Origin: Cyanobium sp. NIES-981
Lineage (GTDB): Bacteria > Cyanobacteriota > Cyanobacteriia > PCC-6307 > Cyanobiaceae
DNA length: 64,000 bases
Direction: 5' to 3'
NCBI RefSeq assembly: GCF_900088535.1
Contig: NZ_LT578417.1
Coordinates: 2,170,001 to 2,234,000 of the forward strand
The notes under the pieces are model-generated. The model was given only the letters and a program-made list of their open reading frames with translations, made no database searches and was not told the DNA's origin. Made by a program: the position numbers and the translations under genes. Of this stretch, positions 37,280 through 45,622 are shown piece after piece. The first letter of the stretch is position 1, and the number at the start of each line of letters is the position of its first letter.

Positions 37280-38185
37280 TCAGATCCAGGGATCATCGCT
37301 GCCGGCCGGGGCCGCCCGCCGCAGGCGAGGCTCCCGGTCGCCGGGCTCCGGTGGCGCCTCGGCTGCGTCCTGGTCCCACCCGTCGTCGTCGGGATCCTGG
37401 TGGTCTGGGGAGCGCTGGAACGCCTCCCAGGGCTCCTCCCAGGGTTCGGGGTCCAGGCCAGGCTCCGCGGCTGGCATGGGATCGAAGTCGTCGTCGCCGT
37501 CATCCCATCGCTGCCGCGGCGGCGGGTCCCCGTCGGGGCCTTCCCAGGGCGGTTCCTCGAGCCAGCCCTCCACCCGCTCCTCGAAGCGGCCGCCGGCCTG
37601 CTGGAACTGCTCCCGCAGGCGGCTGGTCTCCTCCTGCATCTGGTCACGCCAGCGGCGGGAGCGCCGCAGGAACTCCTGACGCACGCTGGCCCTGGCCAGG
37701 GGCAGGTCGTCGAGACCCTCCAGGGCCGTGAACACCTGGCCGGGCTGCTGGTCCACGATCCGATCCGGGCTGAGGCGCCAACGGCTGCTGCCCGGCAGCC
37801 GGGGGTCGCTGCGGCTCACCAGGTAGTGGCGGATCCTGCCGGTGGCCAGCTCGATGGCGGCATCGGCGAGCGTGCCGATCGGCTGGCGCCGGACGTCCAG
37901 CAGGGAGGCCTCGATCAAGGTGGGCAGGCGTTCGATGGTCTCCTGGTCGGTCTCGGCGGGATCCCCCTTCACCAGGGCCTCCAGCTCCAGCAGCCCGCGC
38001 AGCTGATCCAGCCGCCACACCAGCCGGCGGGTGCCGAAGGCCGAGGGCCTGGTGACCCAGCCCAGCACCCGATGCACCGGCGGGTGCATCCACACCATCA
38101 CGCCGGCACCGCGTTCCAGGCCCTTCTGGCAGCGCACCCGGCGCCGCAGCAGATCGCTCAGCAGGAGTTGCTCGGGGAGCCCCAC
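37280..38185 (-). CDS. PRC-barrel domain protein next to dnaN
   Basis: 301 residues, GTG start at 38185. N-terminal third helical/hydrophobic, then a PRC-barrel-like strand set (LLDVRRQPIGTLADAAIELATG... RIRHYLVSRSDPRLPG... DRIVDQQPGQVFTALEGLDDLPLA; fragments given to locate residues about 95-165). A coiled-coil segment (EFLRRSRRWRDQMQEETSRLREQF) follows, then about 90 residues of acidic Asp/Glu/Pro-rich tail. Molecular role unknown. It begins 5 bp after the dnaN stop, and this dnaN-linked gene is conserved across picocyanobacteria, so a link to replication or to co-expressed purine genes is possible but unproven. Confidence 0.75.
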   Translation of the reverse strand: MGLPEQLLLSDLLRRRVRCQKGLERGAGVMVWMHPPVHRVLGWVTRPSAFGTRRLVWRLDQLRGLLELEALVKGDPAETDQETIERLPTLIEASLLDVRRQPIGTLADAAIELATGRIRHYLVSRSDPRLPGSSRWRLSPDRIVDQQPGQVFTALEGLDDLPLARASVRQEFLRRSRRWRDQMQEETSRLREQFQQAGGRFEERVEGWLEEPPWEGPDGDPPPRQRWDDGDDDFDPMPAAEPGLDPEPWEEPWEAFQRSPDHQDPDDDGWDQDAAEAPPEPGDREPRLRRAAPAGSDDPWI

Positions 38186-38190
38186 GGTGG

Positions 38191-39378
38191 TCAGCTGCGG
38201 ATCTGCACCGGCATCACCAGGTAGGTGAATCCGGAGGCGTCGCTGGGGCGCAGCACGGCCGGGGTGGTGGGGGCATTGCAGTGCAGCACCACCTGCTCGG
38301 AGGCCATCGCCTTGAGGCCGTCGAGCAGGTAGCGCACGTTGAACGCGATCTGCAGGGGGTCGCCCTCGATCGTGGCCGGAACCGACTCCGAGCCCCGGCC
38401 CACGTCCTGGGCATCCGCCTGCACCTGGAGGGTGCCGCTGGCCGGATCGGCGGTGATCTTCACCACGTTGTTGTGCTGGTCCGCCAGCACCGCCACGCGC
38501 TCCAGGGCGGCGACCAGGGCCCGGCGGTCGGCACTGATGCTGCGGCCGAAGCTGTCGGGGATGAGCTGGGGGTAGTTGGGGTAGGTGCCGTCAAGGCTGC
38601 GGCTGGTGAGCACCTGGTCCGCCCAGAGGAACACCACCTGACCCCGCTCGCAGAACAGGCTGAGGGGCTCGTCGGACTGCCGGCTCGAGAGCAGCCGTTC
38701 CAGTTCCCGCAGCGACCGGGCCGGCACGGTGACGGCGAAGGGCTCACCGGCCCCCTCCCCCGCTTCGGAATCGGCCTCGGAAGCGCCCGCCGAGTCGGGC
38801 TCGGCAGGTCCCGTGCCATGGGCGAGCTTGAGCACGGCGAGGCGATGGCCGTCGGTGGCCGCGCACTCGAGGGCCCCGGCATCCAGGCGCAGGTGCACGC
38901 CGGTGAGCAGCTGCTTGGCCTCATCGCCGCTGCTGGCGAACAGGGTGGCCCGCAGCCCTTTGACCAGGGCCTCGGCGTCGAGCCGGATCGGCTGACCGCT
39001 CTGCACCAGGGGCAGGTCGGGGAAGTCTTCGGCCGGCATGCCCCGCATCTGGTAGTTGCCGGAGAGGCTGATCAGATCCACCTGTTCGGCATTGTCCGGG
39101 CACTGAATGGTGATCGGCCCTTCCGCGGACAGGCGCGACACGATCTCGCCGAACAGCCTGGCCGGCAACGTGATGGCGCCGCTGGACTCCACGGTGGCGG
39201 CCAGACTCGTCTGGATGCCAAGGCTGAGGTCGAAACCGGTGAGGCTGAGCCGGCCGGTACCGGCGTCGGCTGTGAGCAGCACGTTCGCGAGCACCGGGTG
39301 GGTGGGGCGTGACGCCACGGCACGGCTGACCAGTTGGAGGCTGGCGCTGAGTTCTGTCTGAGAGCAGACCAGCTTCAT
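38191..39378 (-). CDS. dnaN: DNA polymerase III beta sliding clamp
   Basis: Ring clamp tethering the replicase. 395 residues, three clamp domains. MKLVCSQTELSASLQLVSRAV is the typical N-terminus; GMPAEDFPDLP and TDGHRLAVLKL (177-187) are conserved; the end LVMPVQIRS corresponds to the clamp C-terminus. Between about 188 and 212 there is an Asp/Glu/Ser/Ala/Gly insert not usual in the fold, probably a surface loop in domain 2. Start ATG 39378; the frame continues upstream without homology. As in other cyanobacteria dnaA is not adjacent. Confidence 0.96.
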   Translation of the reverse strand: MKLVCSQTELSASLQLVSRAVASRPTHPVLANVLLTADAGTGRLSLTGFDLSLGIQTSLAATVESSGAITLPARLFGEIVSRLSAEGPITIQCPDNAEQVDLISLSGNYQMRGMPAEDFPDLPLVQSGQPIRLDAEALVKGLRATLFASSGDEAKQLLTGVHLRLDAGALECAATDGHRLAVLKLAHGTGPAEPDSAGASEADSEAGEGAGEPFAVTVPARSLRELERLLSSRQSDEPLSLFCERGQVVFLWADQVLTSRSLDGTYPNYPQLIPDSFGRSISADRRALVAALERVAVLADQHNNVVKITADPASGTLQVQADAQDVGRGSESVPATIEGDPLQIAFNVRYLLDGLKAMASEQVVLHCNAPTTPAVLRPSDASGFTYLVMPVQIRS

Positions 39379-39773
39379 GGCGAGCGGTGCCGTCGGAGGG
39401 AACGGATTGGGGGCTTCCACGCTTCCACAGCCCGGCCCAATGCGCAACGGCGGTGATCCGGCGGCATCCGGCCCTCCTGTCCCGGATCAAAAGAAACAGA
39501 AGAAGAGAAAGCAATCCGTAGCCGTAGAGCCTGAGGAAACTGAGGAAAACGGCCGAGCAGGCCTCTCCCTGTCGGGATCTGCGCCGCTCCAGCCTGAGGA
39601 ACCCGATCCGCCCGATGGGGAGAGCCGGGCGTTTTCCTCCGTTTCCCGGTCCTGAGGAAAAAGGTCGTCGTGGCAGAGGGGCTGGTTGTGCTGGAGATTC
39701 CCACCGGATGGCCCAGGGTTTTGCGGAGGTTTCCGGCAGACACCTGCGTGATCGTCCTCGGCGCAACGCCATG
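39379..39773. other. candidate chromosomal replication origin (dnaN-thrC intergenic)
   Basis: The only gene-free stretch over 300 bases. Seen: five copies of TGAGGAAA-like 9-mers within 130 bp: TGAGGAAAC 39532, TGAGGAAAA 39541 (abutting), TGAGGAACC 39595, inverted TTTTCCTCC 39632-39640, TGAGGAAAA 39653. The complement, TTTTCCTCA, is one mismatch from TTTTCCACA, the DnaA box described upstream of Synechococcus elongatus dnaN. Next to dnaN two GCTTCCAC(G/A) boxes lie in tandem (39413-39421, 39421-39429). A purine/A-rich tract at 39485-39510 is the least GC-rich patch and could be the unwinding element. Origin function is inference. Confidence 0.55.
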
Positions 39774-39800
39774 AAAAAGCCCCCGGCAGAGGCCGGGGGC
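39774..39800 (-). terminator. rho-independent terminator of thrC
   Basis: On the minus strand, 38 bases after the thrC stop, a perfect 9-bp GC stem (GCCCCCGGC / GCCGGGGGC, 39779-39787 and 39792-39800) with a 4-nt loop is followed by five T residues. This is the clearest intrinsic terminator in the window and separates thrC transcription from the candidate origin. Confidence 0.8.
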
Positions 39801-39837
39801 GAGGGGGCTGCAGGGGGAGGAGGCGGTGACCTCCGGC

Positions 39838-40896
39838 TCAGAAGCCCATCACGGCGGCCACCTTGGCCGTGTCGGCCTCCAGGCCGGTGTGGAAATGGGC
39901 GTCGTTGTGTTCGATGGCCGTGGCCGGGTCCTTCAGGCCATTGCCGGTGAGCACACACACCACCGTGGCCCCTGCCGGCACCTCCGCCCGGCGCTTGAGC
40001 AGGCCGGCCACCGAAGCGGCGCTGGCCGGCTCACAGAACACCCCCTCCTCACTGCCCAGCAGCTTGTAGGCCTCGATGATCTCCGCATCGGTCACGGCCA
40101 TGAAGCCCCCGCCGCTCTCCGCTTCCACCTTCAGGGCGTTGTCGCGGTTCACGGGGTTGCCGATGCGGATGGCCGTGGCGATGGTGTCGGGCTGCTCCAC
40201 CGTGTGGCCCAGCACCAGGGGAGCTGAACCCGCGGCCTGGAAACCCAGCATGCGCGGCAGCCGCGAGCTGCGGCCGGCCTGGCGGTACTCGTTGAAGCCC
40301 ATCCAGTAGGCGGTGATGTTGCCGGCGTTGCCGACCGGGATGCAGAGCCAGTCCGGTGCCTCCCCGAGGGCATCCACCACCTCGAAGGCCGCGGTCTTCT
40401 GGCCCTGCAGGCGGTAGGGGTTCACCGAGTTCACCAGGGTGACCGGGTACTGGTTGGCCACCTCCTGCACGATCGCCAGGGCCCGGTCGAAATTGCCCTG
40501 GATGGCGATCACCTCGGCGCCGTAGAGCAGGGCCTGGGCCAGCTTGCCCTGGGCCACATAGCCATCGGGAATCAGCACGAAGGCCCGCATGCCGCCGCGC
40601 CGGGCGTAGGCCGCCGCGGCCGCCGAGGTGTTGCCGGTGCTGGCGCAGATCACGGCCTCGGAGCCCTCCTCCCGGGCCTTGGAGATGGCCATGGTCATGC
40701 CCCGGTCCTTGAAGGAGCCGGTGGGGTTGAGGCCGTCGTACTTGAGGAACACCTTCACCCCATTGCCGATCCGCGCGGCGATGGCGGGGCTCGGGATCAG
40801 GGGTGTCGCCCCCTCCCGCAGGGTGATCACCGGCGTGTTGGCCGTCACGGGAAGCCACGACCGGTACGCCTCGATCAGACCCGGCCAGTCCTGCAT
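39838..40896 (-). CDS. thrC: threonine synthase
   Basis: PLP enzyme converting O-phosphohomoserine to threonine. 352 residues from ATG 40896, giving [17 protein letters not shown], the usual cyanobacterial N-terminus; the upstream extension to 40956 has no homology. [11 protein letters not shown] carries the PLP Lys, [14 protein letters not shown] and the glycine loop VGNAGN bind the phosphate. The length indicates the short bacterial/archaeal class. A clear terminator lies 38 bp downstream. Confidence 0.95.
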   Translation of the reverse strand: MQDWPGLIEAYRSWLPVTANTPVITLREGATPLIPSPAIAARIGNGVKVFLKYDGLNPTGSFKDRGMTMAISKAREEGSEAVICASTGNTSAAAAAYARRGGMRAFVLIPDGYVAQGKLAQALLYGAEVIAIQGNFDRALAIVQEVANQYPVTLVNSVNPYRLQGQKTAAFEVVDALGEAPDWLCIPVGNAGNITAYWMGFNEYRQAGRSSRLPRMLGFQAAGSAPLVLGHTVEQPDTIATAIRIGNPVNRDNALKVEAESGGGFMAVTDAEIIEAYKLLGSEEGVFCEPASAASVAGLLKRRAEVPAGATVVCVLTGNGLKDPATAIEHNDAHFHTGLEADTAKVAAVMGF

Positions 40897-40982
40897 CACA
40901 GGACCGCCGAAGCCAGGCCCCAAGCCCAGGCGTCGCAGGGATTGGAGCAGGGGCAAGGGGGCAGGGGGTGGCTAGAGCGAAT

Positions 40983-41603
40983 CTACGGCTCGGCAGCGGG
41001 CGCCGTGCCGGCGGCGGGGGGCTTCGGGGCTGCCTCGCCGTTGCTGCCCCGCAGCCCATCGAGGGGGGATTCCGAGAAGAACCGCACCAGCTCGGTGATC
41101 GAGCTGGCCTTCTGCATCACGGCCAGCAGGGCCGGGATGTTCACTTCCAGCTCCTGGGTGGGATAGGCCCGCAGAAAGCCGATCGCCGAGAGGGATCCAT
41201 TGCCGTTGGCCAGGCCCACGATCAGGGCGGAGCGCAACGCCGGGATGCCCTGGTTGCGGGCTTTGAGCGGGTAGGCCACCTGGGCGAGGCGCTGCAGCAC
41301 CGCCTCACCGATGCGGGTGTTGAGCAGCCGGCTCACCAGCGTGATCGGCAGGCTGATCGACTGATTCAGCAGCGAGGCGACGGTCTTCGGGTCCTGATTG
41401 CTGAAGCGGAGCACGTCGGTGAGCAGGCCGCGGGACTCCCCGGTGGTGGCCAGGTGCTCGAGATCGGCGACGGAGAGCGAGCGCCGGAATGCCCCGCTCA
41501 CGAACACCAGGTTTTCGGCGGCGATGGCGGCGGGGGAACCCAGGCTGAGGCCGAGGCCCATCAGTGCCGCCAGCACCCGGTTGCAGAGGGAGCGTGATGC
41601 CAT
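40983..41603 (-). CDS. exported DUF1400-type protein, domain without hydrolase
   Basis: 206 residues. Signal peptide 1-28 (SLCNRVLAALMGLGLSLG, cleavage at AIA/AEN). Residues 30-170 follow the DUF1400 pattern: ENLVFVSGAFRRSLSVADLEHLATTGE, repeats of short helices with LLNQSISLP, LNTRIGEAVLQRLAQV and AIGFLRAYPTQELEVNIP. The same pattern forms the N-terminal half of the alpha/beta hydrolase at 52124-53617, but here no hydrolase domain follows, only a Pro/Ala tail. Likely periplasmic or lumenal; function unknown. 20 bp downstream of the kinase-like gene. Confidence 0.75.
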   Translation of the reverse strand: MASRSLCNRVLAALMGLGLSLGSPAAIAAENLVFVSGAFRRSLSVADLEHLATTGESRGLLTDVLRFSNQDPKTVASLLNQSISLPITLVSRLLNTRIGEAVLQRLAQVAYPLKARNQGIPALRSALIVGLANGNGSLSAIGFLRAYPTQELEVNIPALLAVMQKASSITELVRFFSESPLDGLRGSNGEAAPKPPAAGTAPAAEP

Positions 41604-41623
41604 CGGCTCACCCTAGGGGCATT

Positions 41624-43786
41624 TCAGCCGGGGGCCACAGCCGTCCGGGGCAGGGATCCCGGTGGCACCATCACATCCCGCAGCAGCCGCACCACGCCCC
41701 GTTCCGCCAGGCCCTTGGCCAGGTCGAGGCCCATGCGCCGCAGCTCGGGCTCGCCGAGCACCCGCGGCAGGCGGCTCAGCAGCAGCTGGGGTTCAAAGCC
41801 CGGCAGGGCCTGCAGGATCGCCACCAGCTGCTGGAGCGGGGCGAGGTCGAGCAGGGGTTCGCTGCTGCGCAGCAGCGCGCGCTGGCGCAGTCCAGGCGGC
41901 TGCAGCCGTTCGGGCAGGCGCTTGCCGAGCCGCAGGGTGGTTTCCCAGGCCAGCCCATCGAGCTTCTCCACCAGGGCGTCCACCAGCTGCTGGCGCAGCA
42001 TGCCGCCGTTGGGGGAGAAGAGGAAATCGAGCACCTGATCCAGCAGGCTCTCGAGATCGAGATCCGAACCCTGGGAGGCGCTGGCGATGAGGTTGTCGAG
42101 CCGCTGCCAGCGGAAGATCTCGCCATCGAAGAGCATCTCCTTGAGGCTCTCCCGCAGGCTCGGATCGGGGTCCTCCATCAGCCGCCGGGCGAAGTAGGGG
42201 TAGGCCGCGCCGAGGATCTTGAAGTCCGGGTCCACGCTCAGGGCGATGCCCTCGAGCGTCACCAGCGAGCGGATGATCAGGGCGTAATAGGGCGGCACCT
42301 GGAAGGGGAACCGGTACATCACCCCGGAGAGGTCGTCCGTGACGGCCTTGAAGTCCATCCGGCTCACGCCCATCTCCAGGGCCTGGCCGAAGACGCTCTC
42401 GAAGGCCGGAACGATCGGTTCGAGGTCCACGTCCTCCGCCAGAAAACCCAGGCTCACGAAATCCCTGGACAGGCGCGAGAAGTTGCGGTTCACCAGGTGC
42501 ACCACCGCCTGGATCAGGCCGGTGCGGGCCTCACGGCTCACCGAACTCATCATGCCGAAGTCGAGATAGGCGAGACGGCCATCCGGCAGGGCCAGCAGGT
42601 TGCCGGGATGGGGATCGGCATGGAAGAAGCCGTGCTCGAGCAGCTGCTGCAGGCTGCAGTTCACCCCCACCTCCACCATGTCGTCGGGGTCGATGCCGAT
42701 GGCCCGCACGGCCTCGAGGTTGGTGAGCTTCACCCCGTCCATCCACTCCATCGTGAGCACCCGGCGGCTGGTGGCCTGGTGGTGGATGCGGGGCACGGCG
42801 ATGCGCGGATTGTGCCGGTGCAGCGCCGCGAAGCGCTCGGCATTGCTCGCCTCGTTGAAGTAATCCATCTCCTCGAACACCCGCTGGCCCAGCTCATCGA
42901 TCAGGGCCACCAGATCGCTGCGGATCAGCCCCACGTTGCGGTTGATCCAGCTGGCGATGTTCCGCACGATGTACAGATCCAGGGTGATCTGCTCCCGCAG
43001 GCCGGGGCGCTGCACCTTCACGGCCACCGCTTCGCCGCTGCGCAGCCTGCCGCGGTGCACCTGGCCCAGGGAGGCCGCCGAGATCGGCTCCCGATCCAGC
43101 TCCGCGAAGATCGCCGCCACCGGCGCGCCGAGATCCTCCTCGATGCAGGCCATGGCCAGGGCCGGATCGAAGCCGGGCAGCTGGTCCTGCAGCTGGGCCA
43201 GCTCCTCGAGCAGCAGGGGCGGCACGATGTCGGGCCGGGTGGAGAGGGCCTGGCCGGCCTTGATGAAGGCCGGACCCAGGGAGGCGATCAGATCGGCGGC
43301 CTCCTTCGCCCGGGCCCGGGCCCGGGCGGGTGTGCTGAGCTGCCCGAGCAGCCAGTCGAACCCAACCCCGATCAGGTAGAGGCTGATCGGCATCAGCGTC
43401 TGCCAGAGCCGGCGGATCAGCCGCTGGGGGTGGCCGGCATAGATCCGTCGGATCGCCACCGGGTCGTAGCTCAGCAGCCCGGAGGCTTCGATGAAGTCGC
43501 TGAGTTCGTTCCGGCCGGCACCAGCCGGCGGCTGGCCCGGGGAAGCGGTGGCGGGTGCTTCGGTGGTGCGCGTGGCGTTGGCGCTCGCGTCGAGAGCGAC
43601 CGATTCAGCCGCGGCTGAGCCGGTCGCAGTTGGGTCGGCTGCGGTTGAATCGGTCGGGGTGGAGTCGGCCGGGGCTGCCCCGCGCGCCGGCGCGATGGCC
43701 GCCTCGCCCTGCACGGCCTGGCGCATCGCTGCAGCGGCCTGCTCAAGCGCGGTGGTGGAAGCGGATTCAGGCGGACGGCTCACCAT
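41624..43786 (-). CDS. UbiB/ABC1/AarF-family atypical kinase
   Basis: 720 residues. Residues 1-92 are a low-complexity Ala/Thr/Asp/Pro stretch. The ABC1 kinase-like core follows: LGPAFIKAGQALSTRPD with the family KxGQ motif, ISAASLGQVHRG (Ala-rich loop replacing the Gly-rich loop), VAVKVQRPG with the ATP Lys, MEWMDGVKL, HADPHPGNLL (catalytic-like) and YLDFGMM. In cyanobacteria and plastids these proteins affect prenylquinone and lipid metabolism; the exact substrate is unknown. The C-terminal 250 residues are helical with possible membrane helices. Divergent from recN over 83 bp. Confidence 0.9.
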   Translation of the reverse strand: MVSRPPESASTTALEQAAAAMRQAVQGEAAIAPARGAAPADSTPTDSTAADPTATGSAAAESVALDASANATRTTEAPATASPGQPPAGAGRNELSDFIEASGLLSYDPVAIRRIYAGHPQRLIRRLWQTLMPISLYLIGVGFDWLLGQLSTPARARARAKEAADLIASLGPAFIKAGQALSTRPDIVPPLLLEELAQLQDQLPGFDPALAMACIEEDLGAPVAAIFAELDREPISAASLGQVHRGRLRSGEAVAVKVQRPGLREQITLDLYIVRNIASWINRNVGLIRSDLVALIDELGQRVFEEMDYFNEASNAERFAALHRHNPRIAVPRIHHQATSRRVLTMEWMDGVKLTNLEAVRAIGIDPDDMVEVGVNCSLQQLLEHGFFHADPHPGNLLALPDGRLAYLDFGMMSSVSREARTGLIQAVVHLVNRNFSRLSRDFVSLGFLAEDVDLEPIVPAFESVFGQALEMGVSRMDFKAVTDDLSGVMYRFPFQVPPYYALIIRSLVTLEGIALSVDPDFKILGAAYPYFARRLMEDPDPSLRESLKEMLFDGEIFRWQRLDNLIASASQGSDLDLESLLDQVLDFLFSPNGGMLRQQLVDALVEKLDGLAWETTLRLGKRLPERLQPPGLRQRALLRSSEPLLDLAPLQQLVAILQALPGFEPQLLLSRLPRVLGEPELRRMGLDLAKGLAERGVVRLLRDVMVPPGSLPRTAVAPG

Positions 43787-43869
43787 GGCTTGCGATGTGC
43801 CGCAGGTGGGAGATCCCCTTCTAAAGCAAACAGACAGCCGCTACGGTCGGCGCGACCGCCGGAGGCTGC

Positions 43870-45576
43870 GTGCTCACGGCCCTGCGCCTCGAGAACATCG
43901 TCCTGATCGAGCGGCTGGAGCTCACGTTCAGCTCCGGCTTCACCGTGCTCACCGGTGAGACCGGCGCGGGGAAATCGATTCTTCTGGACGCCCTCGACGC
44001 CCTTCTGGGCGGCTTTCCCGGCGGGGCTGCGGCGCGGCTGCTGCGCCAGGGTGCCGGCAGCGGCCGCATCGAGGCCAGCTTCACGCTCTCGCCGCCGCTG
44101 GAGCGCTGGCTCGTCGACCAGCAGCTCGAGGATGCTCCGCTCGAGGAGGGCACCCTGGTGCTGGCCCGGGACTGGCGCCTGAGCGAGGGACGCCTCACCA
44201 GCCGCCACCGCCTCAACGGCGTCAGCATCAACCGGACCCAGCTGCTGGAGTTGCGCCCCCTGTTGCTGGATCTCACCGTGCAGGGCCAGACCCAGCACCT
44301 GGCCCGGGCCGGCCAGCAGCGGCGCTGGCTGGATCGCTCCGGTGGTGAGGCCCTGGAGGAAGCCCTGGCCTGCGCGGCCCGCGCCTGGGGGGCGTGGAAG
44401 CAGGCCGCCGCCGCCCTGCAGCAGGCCCGGGCGGCCCTGGATCAGCTCCAGCGGCAACGGGCCGACCAGGAGGAGTGCCTGGCGGAGCTGGAGGCGGCTG
44501 GCCTCGACGATCCCCAGGAGCGGCTGCGGCTGCAGCAGGAGCAGGACCGGCTCGCCCATGGCGTGCGGTTGCAGGAGGGCGTGGCCGTGCTGCTGGGCCG
44601 GCTGGTGGAGGGGGCCGAGGGGGCTCCCTCCGTGCTCGATCACCTGGCGGCCTGCGAGCCGGAGTGGCAGGCCATGCGGCACTGCGATGGCTCGGTGGCG
44701 GCCCTGCAGGAGCGGGCGGCGGAGGTGCTGGCGCTGCTGCAGGACCTGGTGCGCGACCTCGACCGCTACGGCGCCGGCCTGGAGAGCGACCCCGAGACCC
44801 TGGCGGCCCTGCAGGCGCGGATGCAGCAGCTCAAGCTGCTGGAGCGACGCCACGGCCGCGATCTGGCGGAGCTGATCGCCCTGCGCGACCAGCTCCGCCA
44901 GCAGCTGGCTCCCGGCGGGCTGCAGGCTTCCGTGCAGGAACTGGAGCAGCGGGAGGAGGAGGCGCGGCGGCAGCGGGACGCGGCGAACGCGGCCCTGACG
45001 GCCCTGCGCCGCGAGGCGGCCGGCCGCCTCGACGCCCGGATGCTCGACGCCCTGCGGCCGATGGGGCTGGCCAACGTGCGCTTCCAGGTGCGGATCGCTC
45101 CAGCCGAGCCGGGCGAGGAGGGCGCCGACGCCGTGGAGTTCCTCTTCTCGGCCAACCCCGGCCAGCCCCTGGCGCCCCTGGCGGAGGTGGCTTCCGGCGG
45201 GGAGATGAGTCGCTTCCTGCTGGCGCTGAAGACCTGCCTGGCGGCGGCCGACCCGCACGTGACCCTGCTGTTCGATGAGATCGACTCCGGCGTGAGCGGC
45301 CGGGTGAGCGGGGCGATGGCCACCCTGCTGCGGCGCCTCGCCGCCCGGCGCCAGGTGTTCTGCGTGACCCACCAACCCCTTGTGGCGGCTGCGGCGGACC
45401 ACCATTTCCAGGTGTCCAAGCAGGTGGTGGCCGGCATGACCCACACGCGAGTGTCCCAACTGCGGGACACTCGGGCGCGCCAGGCCGAGCTGGCGGAGCT
45501 GGCCGGGGGCGACCACGGCGAGGCGCGCAGCTATGCGGCCAGCCTGCTGGAGAAGCGAGCCGCGGAGTCCGGCTGA
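43870..45576 (+). CDS. recN: DNA repair protein RecN
   Basis: SMC-like ATPase for double-strand break repair. 568 residues, GTG start with GGAGG 8 bases upstream. LTALRLENIVLIERLELTF is the typical N-terminus; Walker A GETGAGKS at 29-36. A long coiled coil spans about 155-380, rich in Gln/Glu/Arg/Leu. The C-terminal ABC half has VASGGEMSRFLLALK (signature), LFDEIDSGVSGR (Walker B) and VTHQP. No LexA-type operator was recognised in the 83-bp divergent gap. Confidence 0.94.
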   Translation: MLTALRLENIVLIERLELTFSSGFTVLTGETGAGKSILLDALDALLGGFPGGAAARLLRQGAGSGRIEASFTLSPPLERWLVDQQLEDAPLEEGTLVLARDWRLSEGRLTSRHRLNGVSINRTQLLELRPLLLDLTVQGQTQHLARAGQQRRWLDRSGGEALEEALACAARAWGAWKQAAAALQQARAALDQLQRQRADQEECLAELEAAGLDDPQERLRLQQEQDRLAHGVRLQEGVAVLLGRLVEGAEGAPSVLDHLAACEPEWQAMRHCDGSVAALQERAAEVLALLQDLVRDLDRYGAGLESDPETLAALQARMQQLKLLERRHGRDLAELIALRDQLRQQLAPGGLQASVQELEQREEEARRQRDAANAALTALRREAAGRLDARMLDALRPMGLANVRFQVRIAPAEPGEEGADAVEFLFSANPGQPLAPLAEVASGGEMSRFLLALKTCLAAADPHVTLLFDEIDSGVSGRVSGAMATLLRRLAARRQVFCVTHQPLVAAAADHHFQVSKQVVAGMTHTRVSQLRDTRARQAELAELAGGDHGEARSYAASLLEKRAAESG

Positions 45577-45622
45577 GCCGCGCCGCGTCGCACCGGAGCG
45601 GCGGTGCCCACCGATCCCGTTG

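Noticed and set aside
34683-37679. A frame of nearly 1000 codons antisense to purF/purL
   Set aside because: Low-complexity Gly/Ala/His product; purL is intact in the other direction.
39377-39655. A 92-codon plus-strand frame starting opposite the dnaN ATG
   Set aside because: Lys/Pro/Ser-rich with no conserved feature; it overlaps the DnaA-like boxes, and its ATG exists only because CATG is self-complementary.
43787-43869. SOS (LexA) operator between the UbiB-type gene and recN
   Set aside because: No cyanobacterial LexA-type palindrome (GTAC-N4-GTWC-like) could be recognised.
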